DNA of 5,797 nt, taken from NCBI GenBank assembly GCA_035570275.1, contig DATMNI010000319.1, positions 1 to 5,797 of the forward strand, read 5' to 3'. Below the pieces are notes generated by a model. It did no database searches, was not told the DNA's origin, and was given only the letters and a program-made list of their open reading frames with translations. The translations under genes were made by a program, and so were the position numbers. Shown piece after piece: positions 1 through 5,694 of this stretch; within the stretch, counting starts at the first letter, position 1, and every line of letters starts with the position of its first letter. The stretch comes from DATMNI01 sp035570275 (GTDB lineage: Bacteria > Acidobacteriota > Terriglobia > Bryobacterales > Bryobacteraceae).

Positions 1-57
1 CATCGCCTTTCCCACTTCCGCAAACTCCTCCGGAACCTCAATCACCATCTTGGGCAT
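1..57 (-). CDS. N-terminal 19 codons of a probable IS transposase or IS-encoded protein (partial)
   Basis: An ATG at 57-55 opens a frame that stays open to the window edge and reads MPKMVIEVPEEFAEVGKAM. A near-perfect Shine-Dalgarno AGGAGGT (67-61) lies 3 bases before it, and a good promoter lies further upstream, so translation here is well supported although only 19 residues are visible. The N-terminus resembles, from memory, that of a group of ISKra4-like transposases common in Acidobacteria and Myxococcota, which fits its place just inside an IS end. With so few residues an unrelated passenger gene or a small antitoxin-like protein cannot be excluded. Confidence 0.5.
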   Translation of the reverse strand, partial: MPKMVIEVPEEFAEVGKAM

Positions 58-60
58 CAC

Positions 61-123
61 ACCTCCTGCCATCAGGTCAAGCTCTTGGCAGTCTGTTTTA
101 GCATATTCTTGGCGATTTGTCCA
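61..123 (-). promoter_or_regulatory. Promoter and ribosome-binding site of the left insertion sequence
   Basis: On the minus strand a -35 box TGGACA (123-118, 5/6 to TTGACA) is followed after exactly 17 bases by a -10 box TAAAAC (100-95, 4/6 to TATAAT). Transcription would start near 88 and run into the gene starting at 57. AGGAGGT at 67-61 is the ribosome-binding site. The promoter lies wholly inside the inserted DNA, so the IS brings its own expression signal. Confidence 0.5.
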
Positions 124-808
124 GGATGAGAGCCACACCCGGCGGAACGCTAAGTCCGGAAAAGAACTCCCCGGATACGTATTCCACGCTCGCCATATCG
201 GCCTGCCCCTGAACCATGAGGTTCAAGTTTCGGGCCTGGCTCGATTGATGGAAATAACCGAACAAGCTGGAGAAGACGGAATCGTCTTTCCTGAAAAGCT
301 CCAACGCCCCGTATGGGAACATGCCACTGGTAGTGCCCGACATAGCATCGCCCCAGTTGCTGCCGTGACTGCCGTGAATGACGAACTCGTGGTTGTCCCT
401 GATCCTGGCGTGCCAGTTGAGCAGCGCTAGGCGATCCGGCGCCGCCACTGGCAGCGAGCGCAGCAGCAGGGCATCTATGAAGCTATAGATGGCCGCATTG
501 GCTCCGATGCCGAGCGCCAGCGAGGCCACCGCCAGCACCGTAAACAGGCGGTTGCCGGCCATAGTCCGCAAGGCGTAACGAAGGTCTTGTGCGAACTGCT
601 CCAGCAGCGTCCATCCCCATGTCGCGCGGGTATCCTCCTGCACTATCGCGACGTTTCCGAATTCGCGGCGCGCCGCGCGATCCGCCTGCCGCGGCGAGAG
701 GCCCTCGGCCTCACGCTCCTCGCGGAGTTCGTTGAGATGCCATTCGATCTCGCGGTTCAATTCCTGCTCGCGCCCCGCGCGGTGCCCTCGCCATGGCCAC
801 AGCTTCAT
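98..808 (-). pseudogene. MacB-type (ADOP family) ABC transporter permease, truncated by IS insertion
   Basis: Residues about 8-75 form the charged helical 'permease prefix' domain of acidobacterial ADOP permeases (EIEWHLNELREE, then ARREFGN). DLRYALRTMAGNRLFTVLAVA then leads into the first membrane helix (about residues 86-107) and the MacB periplasmic core domain, where FFSGLSVPP is the usual family signature. Family members have about 800-900 residues; homology here stops at residue 223, after which 13 IS-derived residues and a stop follow. The FtsX-type membrane helices are therefore lost and the protein cannot work as a transporter. The start at 808 is fixed by GAGGAGGT at 821-814 and lies one base after the padR stop, so the two were translationally coupled. 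Family members are thought to export substrates or act in envelope stress; the substrate is unknown. Confidence 0.85.
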
Positions 809-809
809 T

Positions 810-1165
810 TCAGACCTCCTCAGGGCGGCGTTTCATCACCTTGGCAATGGCCTGCGCCAACCGCTCCCACTTGGATTCTTCAGCCGTTAGTTGTTTGCGT
901 CCGGCGGATGTGAGGCGGTGTAGCGTGCCTGCCGGTTCTTGTCGGGCATCTGCTCCCAGTTCGCCGCAATCCAGCGTTGTTTCAGAAGTCGGTTCAGTGC
1001 CGGGTAGAGCGAGCCGTGGTCCACTTGTAACGCCTCGTCCGACAATTGCTGAATGAGTTTTACGATGGCGTGGCCATGGGCAGGCCCCAGGAGCAAGGAC
1101 CGGAGGACCAGCATGTCGAGGGTACCTTGCATGAGTGCGACGCGGTTGGTGTCCGGTTTCGGCAT
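810..1165 (-). pseudogene. PadR-family transcriptional regulator with a one-base frameshift
   Basis: The frame from ATG 1165 gives a PadR winged-helix domain: MQGTLDMLVLRSLLLGPAHG, then the recognition region DEALQVDHGSLYPALNRLL and W-A-NWEQMPDKNRQARY. After codon TAC at 922-920 the frame ends in nonsense, while the frame one base over continues with the family's C-terminus RLTSAGRKQLTAEESKWERL and KRRPEEV to a stop at 812-810. Inserting one base (TAC-TAC-CGC instead of TACACCGC) restores the consensus YYRLT, so a single base was lost near 919-922. The joined protein would be about 118 residues, normal for acidobacterial PadR proteins paired with ADOP permeases. It probably repressed this operon through the palindrome upstream. 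A sequencing error is possible, but the partner gene is also broken, which supports real decay. Confidence 0.8.
814..821 (-). promoter_or_regulatory. Ribosome-binding site of the permease, inside the padR end
   Basis: GAGGAGGT on the minus strand overlaps the last padR codons (GAG GAG GTC TGA) and precedes the permease ATG at 808 by 5 bases. It fixes the permease start and shows translational coupling between the two genes. Confidence 0.75.
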
Positions 1166-1166
1166 A

Positions 1167-1189
1167 TGATAGTAGAGATTCTACTATCA
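1167..1189. promoter_or_regulatory. Perfect 10-bp inverted repeat, probable PadR operator
   Basis: TGATAGTAGA (1167-1176) and TCTACTATCA (1180-1189) are perfect inverted arms around GAT. The repeat ends one base before the padR start codon at 1165. A weak promoter may overlap it on the minus strand: TTGCTT at 1211-1206 and, 17 bases on, GATAGT at 1188-1183, so a bound dimer would cover the -10 region. PadR proteins usually repress their own promoter through such palindromes. There is no Shine-Dalgarno sequence before ATG 1165, so the transcript may be nearly leaderless, or the internal ATG at 1132 may be used. Confidence 0.65.
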
Positions 1190-1425
1190 AATAGACGTGC
1201 GTGGGAAGCAACGGTTAGCCAACTTCCGTGAAGCCGCCAGATTGAACCCAACAGGCGTTCCGCAAGAATGCCAATGGCAGAATGTTGTAGAACACCGGCG
1301 CGAAAACCCTCCCTGACGGCGTAGTGTTTAGGATCACGCGCCAGCGATCCTGGACGGCACCAGCGGGGTACGTGCCCGCGAAGTCGCGTCGGGGGAAACG
1401 CGCAGTTGGGCGATGCCGCGGCACT

Positions 1426-1454
1426 GTGATCTCCTCGAAGGCCGTTTGGGGCCA
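1426..1454 (-). repeat. 29-bp direct repeat, copy 1
   Basis: This sequence matches 4675-4703 at 25 of 29 positions in the same orientation. On the minus strand both begin TGGCCCCAAA and share the pattern GGC-TTCG-GGAGAT. The match fades on both sides. The two copies flank the kinase gene. They could be remains of a duplicated gene end or of a dispersed element; I cannot name either. Confidence 0.5.
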
Positions 1455-1729
1455 ATTACAAGGTCACAGGGGCGCGGGATCGATCTGAGCTTTGTACGAG
1501 TGACCATCCGCCCGGAGCGCGCAGGCGCTTTTCAAAACACCGTGTCTGCCGAGCAGCCGAGGCGGCCATGAGGCCTATGACCGCCGGTGGGAGCCCATTT
1601 TCATGGAACGGCGTTTCACAGGAATCACCAGAGCCAACGCCTTTGAAGACCGTCAGGTCTGTGGGTTTGGGGGTTGCGTCCTCGTGACGAGCTCTACATA
1701 AAACCAGCCACAACCGCTCCCTGAACCAG

Positions 1730-1735
1730 TAAAAT
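1730..1735 (+). promoter_or_regulatory. Possible -10 box of the kinase gene
   Basis: TAAAAT (5/6 to TATAAT) stands in an AT-rich patch within GC-rich DNA, 15 bases before the kinase ATG. No good -35 box is found at 16-18 bases. If used, the leader would be only about 9 bases and nearly leaderless, which would fit the absence of a clear Shine-Dalgarno sequence before 1751. Confidence 0.25.
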
Positions 1736-1750
1736 TGTAGGTTACTTCTT

Positions 1751-4309
1751 ATGCCGCTCGCCGTCGGCGACAAACTCGGGCCTTACGAAATCCTAGCGCG
1801 TCTCGGTGCCGGGGGCATGGGAGAAGTGTGGAAGGCTCGCGACATGCGCCTGGATCGAATCGTCGCGATCAAGATCTCTCGAGGCAATTTCGATGAACGC
1901 TTTGAACGAGAGGCGCGGTCCATCGCCGCGCTGAACCATCCCAACATCTGCCAGCTTTACGACGTCGACCCGAACTATCTGGTGATGGAGTTTGTGGAAG
2001 GCTCGCCGATCGCCATGGCGGATGGTGTCCGGAAACTGCTGGATTTGGCGGTGCAGATCGCGGATGGACTCGCGGCCGCGCACGGCGGGGGCATCCTTCA
2101 CCGCGATCTGAAGCCCGACAATATCCTGGTCACACGCGACGGACGCGTGAAGGTTCTCGATTTCGGGCTGGCAAAGTCGCTCACCGCCCGCCCGGCCGAT
2201 GATGCCACATTGACCATCGGCATTACCGATCCCGGCACTGTCGTCGGCACGGTCAATTACATGTCGCCCGAACAGGCGCGTGGAGAAGCAAATCTTACTC
2301 CGCAGTCTGATCAATTCTCGTTCGGCGTCGTACTGTATGAATTGGCGACCGGGAAACGGGCCTTCCAGCGCGGAAGCGCTCCGGAGACCATGACGGCGAT
2401 CATTCGCGAGGACGCCGATCCACTTCCCGGCAGTGTGCCTGCGCCTCTGCGTTGGGTGATCGAGCGGCTGCTCGCGAAGGAGCCCGCCGAGCGCTACGAC
2501 TCCACTCGCGATCTGTATCGCGAACTGAAGCAGATCCGCGACCGGCTGTCTCAAGCGACCAGTGCACAAAGTCCGGCAGCCGCAGTTTCCACGCCCAAGC
2601 GAAAGCGCGGGCTGATTCTTGGCGCGGGCGCCGTCGCCTGCCTCGCCGCCGGTTCCGCGCTCACTCTTTTTCTCAGCCCGTCACCTGTAGCTGCTCCCGA
2701 CTTGTCGGCCTACAAGTTTACGCCGCTCTCTCGCGCGGAGGCCGAGGAAGATTCACCCCAATGGGCGCCGGACGGCAAGAGCATCGCTTACACGAGGCGC
2801 ATTCATGGCGTCATGCAGGTCTTCACGCAGCCCGCCGGCACACTGGATGCCGTACAGCTCACCAAGGCGGATCAGAATTGCTCTTCCCCGTTCTGGTCGC
2901 CCGACGGCGCCAGCGTCTATTACATTTCTGAGGGCAGCCTGTGGTCCGTCTCGGCCGCGGGCGGGGCTTCGCAAAAAGCATATGAGGGAGTCACTGCCGC
3001 CACTCTTCATCCGGATGGCAAGACACTGGCATTCGACCGCGGCCGCAAGTTGTGGATCGGGTCTCTGAAGGGCGGTGAGGCAAAAGAACTGTGGCAGGGC
3101 CCCACCAATGGAGGGTTGAGTTTCTCTCCCGACGGCTCGAAGCTCGCTGTCGACAGCATAGGACCCATTATGATCGTGCCGTATCCTTCCGGCTCGCCGC
3201 GACCGCTCGAGGCCGGGGGGCCTGTGCTGACAGCGCCAAGCTGGTTTCCGGACAACCGCCACCTGGCCGTAGCGGTGCGGAACCAAGCAGGCGATCGGGC
3301 CACGCTCTCGATCGTCGACATAACGGATGGAACCCGCCGCACGATCGGCGTCGGCGCAACCGGCTTTGTGTCTCCTTCTGTTTCGGTAGATGGAAAGCGC
3401 ATCGCCTACCAGACCGGCCAGTGGGGATGGGACGTACTCGAAATCTCGATTCCGAATGGCGAGCTCCGGACGCTTGTTGCAGGCGGCATCTCCGTGACGC
3501 CGGATTGGGCACCCTCGGGGACCCATTTCATCTTTTCGATTCCTACCGGCGAGGGCGCCGGGATTGTGGACCAGCAGGCGGGGGGCGAGGGATTTTCCCG
3601 GCGGCTGGGCGACGCCAAAGGAAGGGATCCGCAATGGTCTCCGGACGGCGGGCGATTCGTCTTCTATCGCGAAGTGGACCGTATCGGCAGACTTATGCTC
3701 GCGAACGCCGCAGGCGGCGGCGCTGTCTTATTGGATTCCATACAGTCCGGAACGCTGGGTGGAATGGCCTGGTCGCCGGACGGGCAATGGATCTCCTACT
3801 TACGTGAGATCTCCGGGAAACAGGACCTCGTGAAAGTGCGCGCTACGCCCGGGTCTGCTCCGGAGATTGTGGCAAACGCCAAGCCTCAGAGTTGGGTAGA
3901 CTCGATGCCCCGATGGTCGCCCGCGGGAGACTGGATCGCGTATCCGGCCGCGGATGGCATCGATCTGATTTCGCCGGATGGCAAGTCCACGCGCAAGCTG
4001 ACTTCACGCAAATTCCTGGCTTACGGGTTCTCGAAGGACGGCAGCCAGTTCTACGGCGTCTTCCAAAATACAACTGGCAACGGTGCGCAGTGGCAGCTCT
4101 ATTCTGTGAACGTGAAATCGGGCGCGGAAAAGTTTCTCGCGCCCATTGATCTTCCGGCCTCCGTGGATCGTATCGCCGGGTTCAGCATCCATCCCGACGG
4201 CAAGCGCTTCCTCACCTCCGTGGCTAAGTTTCCATTCGATATCTGGATGCTCGAAGGTTTCGAGCAGCCGGAGCCAAAGAGCTTTCTGGACCGGTTGCTG
4301 CGCCGTTGA
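1751..4309 (+). CDS. Transmembrane Ser/Thr protein kinase with PD40/TolB-like beta-propeller sensor domain
   Basis: This 852-residue protein has a cytoplasmic kinase domain (about residues 12-265), one membrane helix (about 288-308, after the positive stretch KRKRG), and a large outer domain. All catalytic motifs are present: glycine loop GAGGMGEV (19-26), Lys41, Glu54, HRDLKPDN (117-124), DFG (137-139), GTVNYMSPE (166-174) and SDQFSFG (186-192). It is an RD kinase, so activation-loop phosphorylation (Thr/Ser between 153 and 167) probably switches it on. The outer domain has about eleven PD40/WD40-like blades, such as SPQWAPDGKSIAY (335-347), SPFWSPDGASVYY, DPQWSPDGGRFVFY and GMAWSPDGQWISY, predicted to form one or two beta-propellers that bind a ligand or protein. 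It ends with the usual DIWMLEGFEQPEP tail. This architecture is abundant in Acidobacteriota; the signal and substrates are unknown. The start is at 1751, five codons before the conserved GDKLGPYEI. The gene stands alone with no partner. Confidence 0.95.
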   Translation: MPLAVGDKLGPYEILARLGAGGMGEVWKARDMRLDRIVAIKISRGNFDERFEREARSIAALNHPNICQLYDVDPNYLVMEFVEGSPIAMADGVRKLLDLAVQIADGLAAAHGGGILHRDLKPDNILVTRDGRVKVLDFGLAKSLTARPADDATLTIGITDPGTVVGTVNYMSPEQARGEANLTPQSDQFSFGVVLYELATGKRAFQRGSAPETMTAIIREDADPLPGSVPAPLRWVIERLLAKEPAERYDSTRDLYRELKQIRDRLSQATSAQSPAAAVSTPKRKRGLILGAGAVACLAAGSALTLFLSPSPVAAPDLSAYKFTPLSRAEAEEDSPQWAPDGKSIAYTRRIHGVMQVFTQPAGTLDAVQLTKADQNCSSPFWSPDGASVYYISEGSLWSVSAAGGASQKAYEGVTAATLHPDGKTLAFDRGRKLWIGSLKGGEAKELWQGPTNGGLSFSPDGSKLAVDSIGPIMIVPYPSGSPRPLEAGGPVLTAPSWFPDNRHLAVAVRNQAGDRATLSIVDITDGTRRTIGVGATGFVSPSVSVDGKRIAYQTGQWGWDVLEISIPNGELRTLVAGGISVTPDWAPSGTHFIFSIPTGEGAGIVDQQAGGEGFSRRLGDAKGRDPQWSPDGGRFVFYREVDRIGRLMLANAAGGGAVLLDSIQSGTLGGMAWSPDGQWISYLREISGKQDLVKVRATPGSAPEIVANAKPQSWVDSMPRWSPAGDWIAYPAADGIDLISPDGKSTRKLTSRKFLAYGFSKDGSQFYGVFQNTTGNGAQWQLYSVNVKSGAEKFLAPIDLPASVDRIAGFSIHPDGKRFLTSVAKFPFDIWMLEGFEQPEPKSFLDRLLRR

Positions 4310-4714
4310 GGTGTAAGAGGGCTTATGGTTCTCTGCGGCGCTGTCTCAAACTGGGTCCAAGGAGTCACGGGAGCAAGGGCAGCGTTCCAGACGCAGGATC
4401 CGGCTCCTGTGCGCCGAAAGCGCGTCATGATTACTCCTGTGAAGTCCCGCTCCCGTCATCTGGCTGAAAGGCCCGGCTTGCGGCAGCAGAGTCCAACAGG
4501 CCAATCGCCTCCTGGGGAAGAGCGCTACGGCTCTGGGCGATTTACGCGCCACTCGGAGAGAGCGGCTCCCGCGGCTATCGCGCACCAATTAGCGCCCGAA
4601 CGAAGACGGGGGATCATGATTGGCCTGATGTCGCCTTCTGTTACGTTGGGACCGACGCGCTGCCGACGGAATGGGTAATCTCCCCGAAAGCCCTTTGGGG
4701 CCAGAGAGACCCAA
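4310..4714. other. Gene-poor stretch between the kinase and the mobile element
   Basis: No gene is supported here. Open frames on both strands (for example 4325-4678 plus) are Arg/Pro-rich, lack ribosome-binding sites and look like chance. The stretch contains the second 29-bp repeat copy, within which CCCC-GAAAGCCCTTT-GGGG (4682-4700) can fold as a short hairpin without a T-run. No good intrinsic terminator follows the kinase stop. Confidence 0.5.
4675..4703 (-). repeat. 29-bp direct repeat, copy 2
   Basis: This is the partner of 1426-1454, with 25 of 29 bases identical and in the same orientation. It lies 12 bases left of the target duplication of the mobile element, so it was present at the site before or independently of that insertion. 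Confidence 0.5.
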
Positions 4715-4723
4715 ACGCAAACT
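4715..4723. repeat. Left 9-bp target-site duplication (ACGCAAACT)
   Basis: ACGCAAACT directly abuts the left terminal repeat GGGTGCAC and recurs at 5686-5694 directly after the right terminal repeat. The next base (G) also matches on both sides, so the boundary is ambiguous by one base. ISKra4 elements make duplications of 8-9 bp as I recall. Confidence 0.8.
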
Positions 4724-4731
4724 GGGTGCAC
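4724..4731 (+). repeat. Left terminal inverted repeat (GGGTGCAC)
   Basis: GGGTGCAC at the left end is the exact reverse complement of 5678-5685. A looser match continues inward (ATTATGGGG here, CTAATGGGC at the other end). Confidence 0.8.
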
Positions 4732-5183
4732 TCCAGATTATGGGGTGAGGTCAGGCGCTTCGGCGGCCCGTTCCACCTGACTGGCGCTTACCTCTACCCC
4801 CGCCAGTTCGCGCAGCAGACTGCTACTCTCGACGAAGCTCACCAGTGCTGCCGTGATGCCGGTCATGCGCAATACTCCCGGCGTGAGCGAAAACATCTCC
4901 AGCCGCATATGACGGTCGCGAGGACAAAACCCACTCTGGCAATGGGCGCAGTGATAATAGGCCCGCTCCAGGAACAGAGGCCCCAGCACGCTCTCAAATG
5001 TCTTCCCGTGGCGGCCATGATACTGGGCTGGTTCTCCGCAGGCGCAAGTCAGTTCTGGACCGGCGTAATCGCAGGTATCGGCATTCAGCCGTTGTTCGAG
5101 CGCTCGTGCGGCCAAACACAAAGCCTGGCACCGCGCAGCCATCTCGACGGCTTCGAAATCCAAGTTCTGGATGGATTGGCGGC

Positions 5184-5606
5184 CTAAGAGGGCTTCGATT
5201 TCCTGGAGGAGGTCGGTCTTAAGCTCCGTTTGGAGCCCTTTTTTTCGGCCTCCCCCGCCGGGGCTGCCGGTTTCGGCTCCAGTTGGGCATCGGCCCATTG
5301 CTCACAGGCTTCCCAGTAGGCATCGACATGTTGGCGAAACTCGCGTCCGGCGGCGATCTGCTGGAGTGCCACAGCGGCTTGTTCGTCGGTCAGAAACCGC
5401 GACCGGGTCTTGCCTCCCACGGCTTGAGTCAGGCTGTGATAAGGACCGTGGCGGGCTTTGGGGTTGTCGGCGCAGGCGCAGCCGGCTTTACCACACCGGA
5501 TGGTGCGTTCGGAGAGCGAGCCGCGGCGCATGGGTTGTGAGCGAGTCAACTCGTCGGCAAGTTGGCGTACACGCGAAGGGACCTCCGGAGAAATGGCCAT
5601 AAGCAT
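5184..5606 (-). CDS. DUF6788-like small IS accessory protein (first frame of the transposase)
   Basis: This 140-residue protein has a conserved centre, MRRGSLSERTIRCGKAGCAC then RHGPYHSLTQAVGGKTRSRFL. It contains a Cys cluster C-x4-C-x-C (residues 38, 43, 45) that may bind metal, followed by a helical segment QQIAAGREFRQHVDAYWEACEQWADAQL. I recognise it as the small protein (annotated DUF6788 as I recall) that often precedes ISKra4-type transposases in Acidobacteria and related phyla; its biochemical role is not known. It overlaps the transposase frame by over 100 bases, and a slippery heptamer lies at codons 121-123. The 17 residues after that site (GSKRSLRPTSSRKSKPS) are basic and low in complexity, as expected for a tail outside the conserved protein. 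The start is ATG 5606 or ATG 5600; neither has a strong Shine-Dalgarno sequence. Confidence 0.8.
   Translation of the reverse strand: MLMAISPEVPSRVRQLADELTRSQPMRRGSLSERTIRCGKAGCACADNPKARHGPYHSLTQAVGGKTRSRFLTDEQAAVALQQIAAGREFRQHVDAYWEACEQWADAQLEPKPAAPAGEAEKKGSKRSLRPTSSRKSKPS
5223..5245 (+). terminator. Terminator-like hairpin on the plus strand (shared with the frameshift site)
   Basis: On the plus strand GCTCC-GTTT-GGAGC is followed by CC and seven T. This resembles an intrinsic terminator for transcripts crossing the element from the left, but the 5-bp stem is short. The T-run is also the complement of the slippery A-run, so the resemblance may be a by-product. Confidence 0.25.
5238..5244 (-). 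promoter_or_regulatory. A AAA AAG programmed -1 frameshift site
   Basis: Reading the minus strand in the first frame, codons GAA AAA AAG (5246-5238) contain the canonical slippery heptamer A AAA AAG. A one-base backward slip continues as AAA AAA GGG CTC CAA into the transposase frame (KKGLQTELK). A Shine-Dalgarno-like GGGGGAGG (5256-5249) lies 4 bases upstream, and a small hairpin GCTCC-AAAC-GGAGC (5236-5223) starts one base downstream; both kinds of signal can stimulate slippage, though the spacings are shorter than usual. This is the control that several IS families use to keep transposase scarce. Confidence 0.75.
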
Positions 5607-5607
5607 A

Positions 5608-5632
5608 TCTTACGGCAATAAATGCCGTAAGA
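5608..5632. promoter_or_regulatory. Perfect 10-bp hairpin directly before the IS start codon
   Basis: TCTTACGGCA (5608-5617) and TGCCGTAAGA (5623-5632) pair perfectly around ATAAA. On the transcribed minus strand the repeat ends one base before ATG 5606. As RNA it would hide the initiation region and weaken translation of the IS protein; as DNA it could be an operator. The absence of a T-run argues against a simple terminator. Confidence 0.65.
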
Positions 5633-5677
5633 AAAGAGCGAAAAGGCGAAGCCTGAACAAATCCGCCCATTAGAGAC

Positions 5678-5685
5678 GTGCACCC
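5678..5685 (+). repeat. Right terminal inverted repeat (GTGCACCC)
   Basis: Exact inverse of 4724-4731 at the promoter-proximal end of the element, directly followed by the 9-bp target duplication. Confidence 0.8.
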
Positions 5686-5694
5686 ACGCAAACT
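5686..5694. repeat. Right 9-bp target-site duplication (ACGCAAACT)
   Basis: Identical to 4715-4723. The restored target reads ACGCA-AAC-TGCGT, a 5-bp palindrome, so the element entered a small hairpin-forming site. Confidence 0.8.

Larger units (their letters stand above)
1..140 (-). mobile_element. End of an insertion sequence interrupting the permease gene (runs off left edge)
   Basis: The permease reading frame matches its family up to the two proline codons ending at 140, then turns into 13 unrelated codons and a stop. Reading leftward, the foreign DNA starts GGGTGTGGCTC, and within 85 bases it has a promoter, a strong ribosome-binding site and a new start codon. That is the layout of an IS 5' end inserted in the same orientation as the permease. 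The outermost bases GGGTG match the ends of the ISKra4-type element at 4724-5685, and GGG ends are, from memory, usual for that family. The other end, target duplication and rest of the permease lie outside the window. The exact boundary (138-140) is an inference from where homology stops. Confidence 0.6.
1190..1750. other. Gene-poor stretch between the padR operator and the kinase
   Basis: I see no convincing gene in these 560 bases. Open frames on the minus strand (for example 1424-1215) have no ribosome-binding site and no family I recognise. The stretch holds one copy of a 29-bp repeat (1426-1454), and a weak hairpin AGCGC-GCAG-GCGCT followed by three T (1516-1532) that is too short to call a terminator. 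The leader of the kinase gene lies at its right end. Confidence 0.5.
4738..5298 (-). pseudogene. ISKra4-family transposase, N-terminal half only, -1 frame relative to the upstream ORF
   Basis: The frame carries the family's N-terminal region: CACGEPAQYHGRHGKTFESV, then GPLFLERAYYHCAHCQSGF and CPRDRHMRL, a zinc ribbon with CxC and CxxC pairs. The helical segment RMTGITAALVSFVESSSLLRELAGVEVSASQVERAAEA follows. Family members continue into a DDE catalytic domain of roughly 200 more residues; here only PDLTP and a stop follow, so no catalytic residues remain. The likely mode of expression is a -1 frameshift from the overlapping upstream ORF at 5244-5238, giving a 289-residue fusion (123 + 166). 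An ATG at 5298 is in frame but has no clear ribosome-binding site. The residue could still bind the element's ends and act as a repressor of related elements, which is inference. Confidence 0.8.
4724..5685 (-). mobile_element. Internally deleted ISKra4-type insertion sequence, 962 bp
   Basis: The element is bounded by inverted ends GGGTGCAC (4724-4731) and GTGCACCC (5678-5685), which continue as imperfect repeats into TATGGGG/TAATGGG. It is flanked by a 9-bp direct repeat. It reads leftward: a hairpin before the start, an intact DUF6788-like ORF, a -1 slippery site and the N-terminal half of an ISKra4-type transposase, whose stop lies 7 bases inside the left terminal repeat. Autonomous members are about 1.3 kb or longer, and the catalytic DDE part is missing. 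The loss is therefore internal, near 4752-4762, with the 3' end retained. The element could only move if a related transposase acts on its ends. Confidence 0.85.

Noticed and set aside
1215..1424. Open frame on the minus strand reading DFAGTYPAGAVQDRWRV and onward
   Set aside because: It looks somewhat protein-like and is linked to the 29-bp repeat, but it has no ribosome-binding site and no family I recognise. The differences between the two repeat copies do not favour a coding frame.
1516..1532. Hairpin AGCGC-GCAG-GCGCT with three T
   Set aside because: A 5-bp stem with a short T-run is common by chance in GC-rich DNA, and there is no gene end just before it.
2753..3634. Long open frame (293 codons) on the minus strand inside the kinase gene
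   Set aside because: It is antisense to a well-supported kinase in GC-rich DNA, lies over the PD40 repeats, has no recognisable domain or ribosome-binding site, and is Arg-rich as such shadows are.
4298..4360. Distant inverted repeat GCGCCG/CGGCGC around the kinase stop
   Set aside because: The arms are 6 bp with a loop of about 30 bases and no T-run; not convincing as a terminator.
4726..5187. Open frame of 153 codons on the plus strand inside the mobile element
   Set aside because: It is antisense to the transposase fragment, whose zinc-ribbon motifs clearly mark the minus strand as coding.
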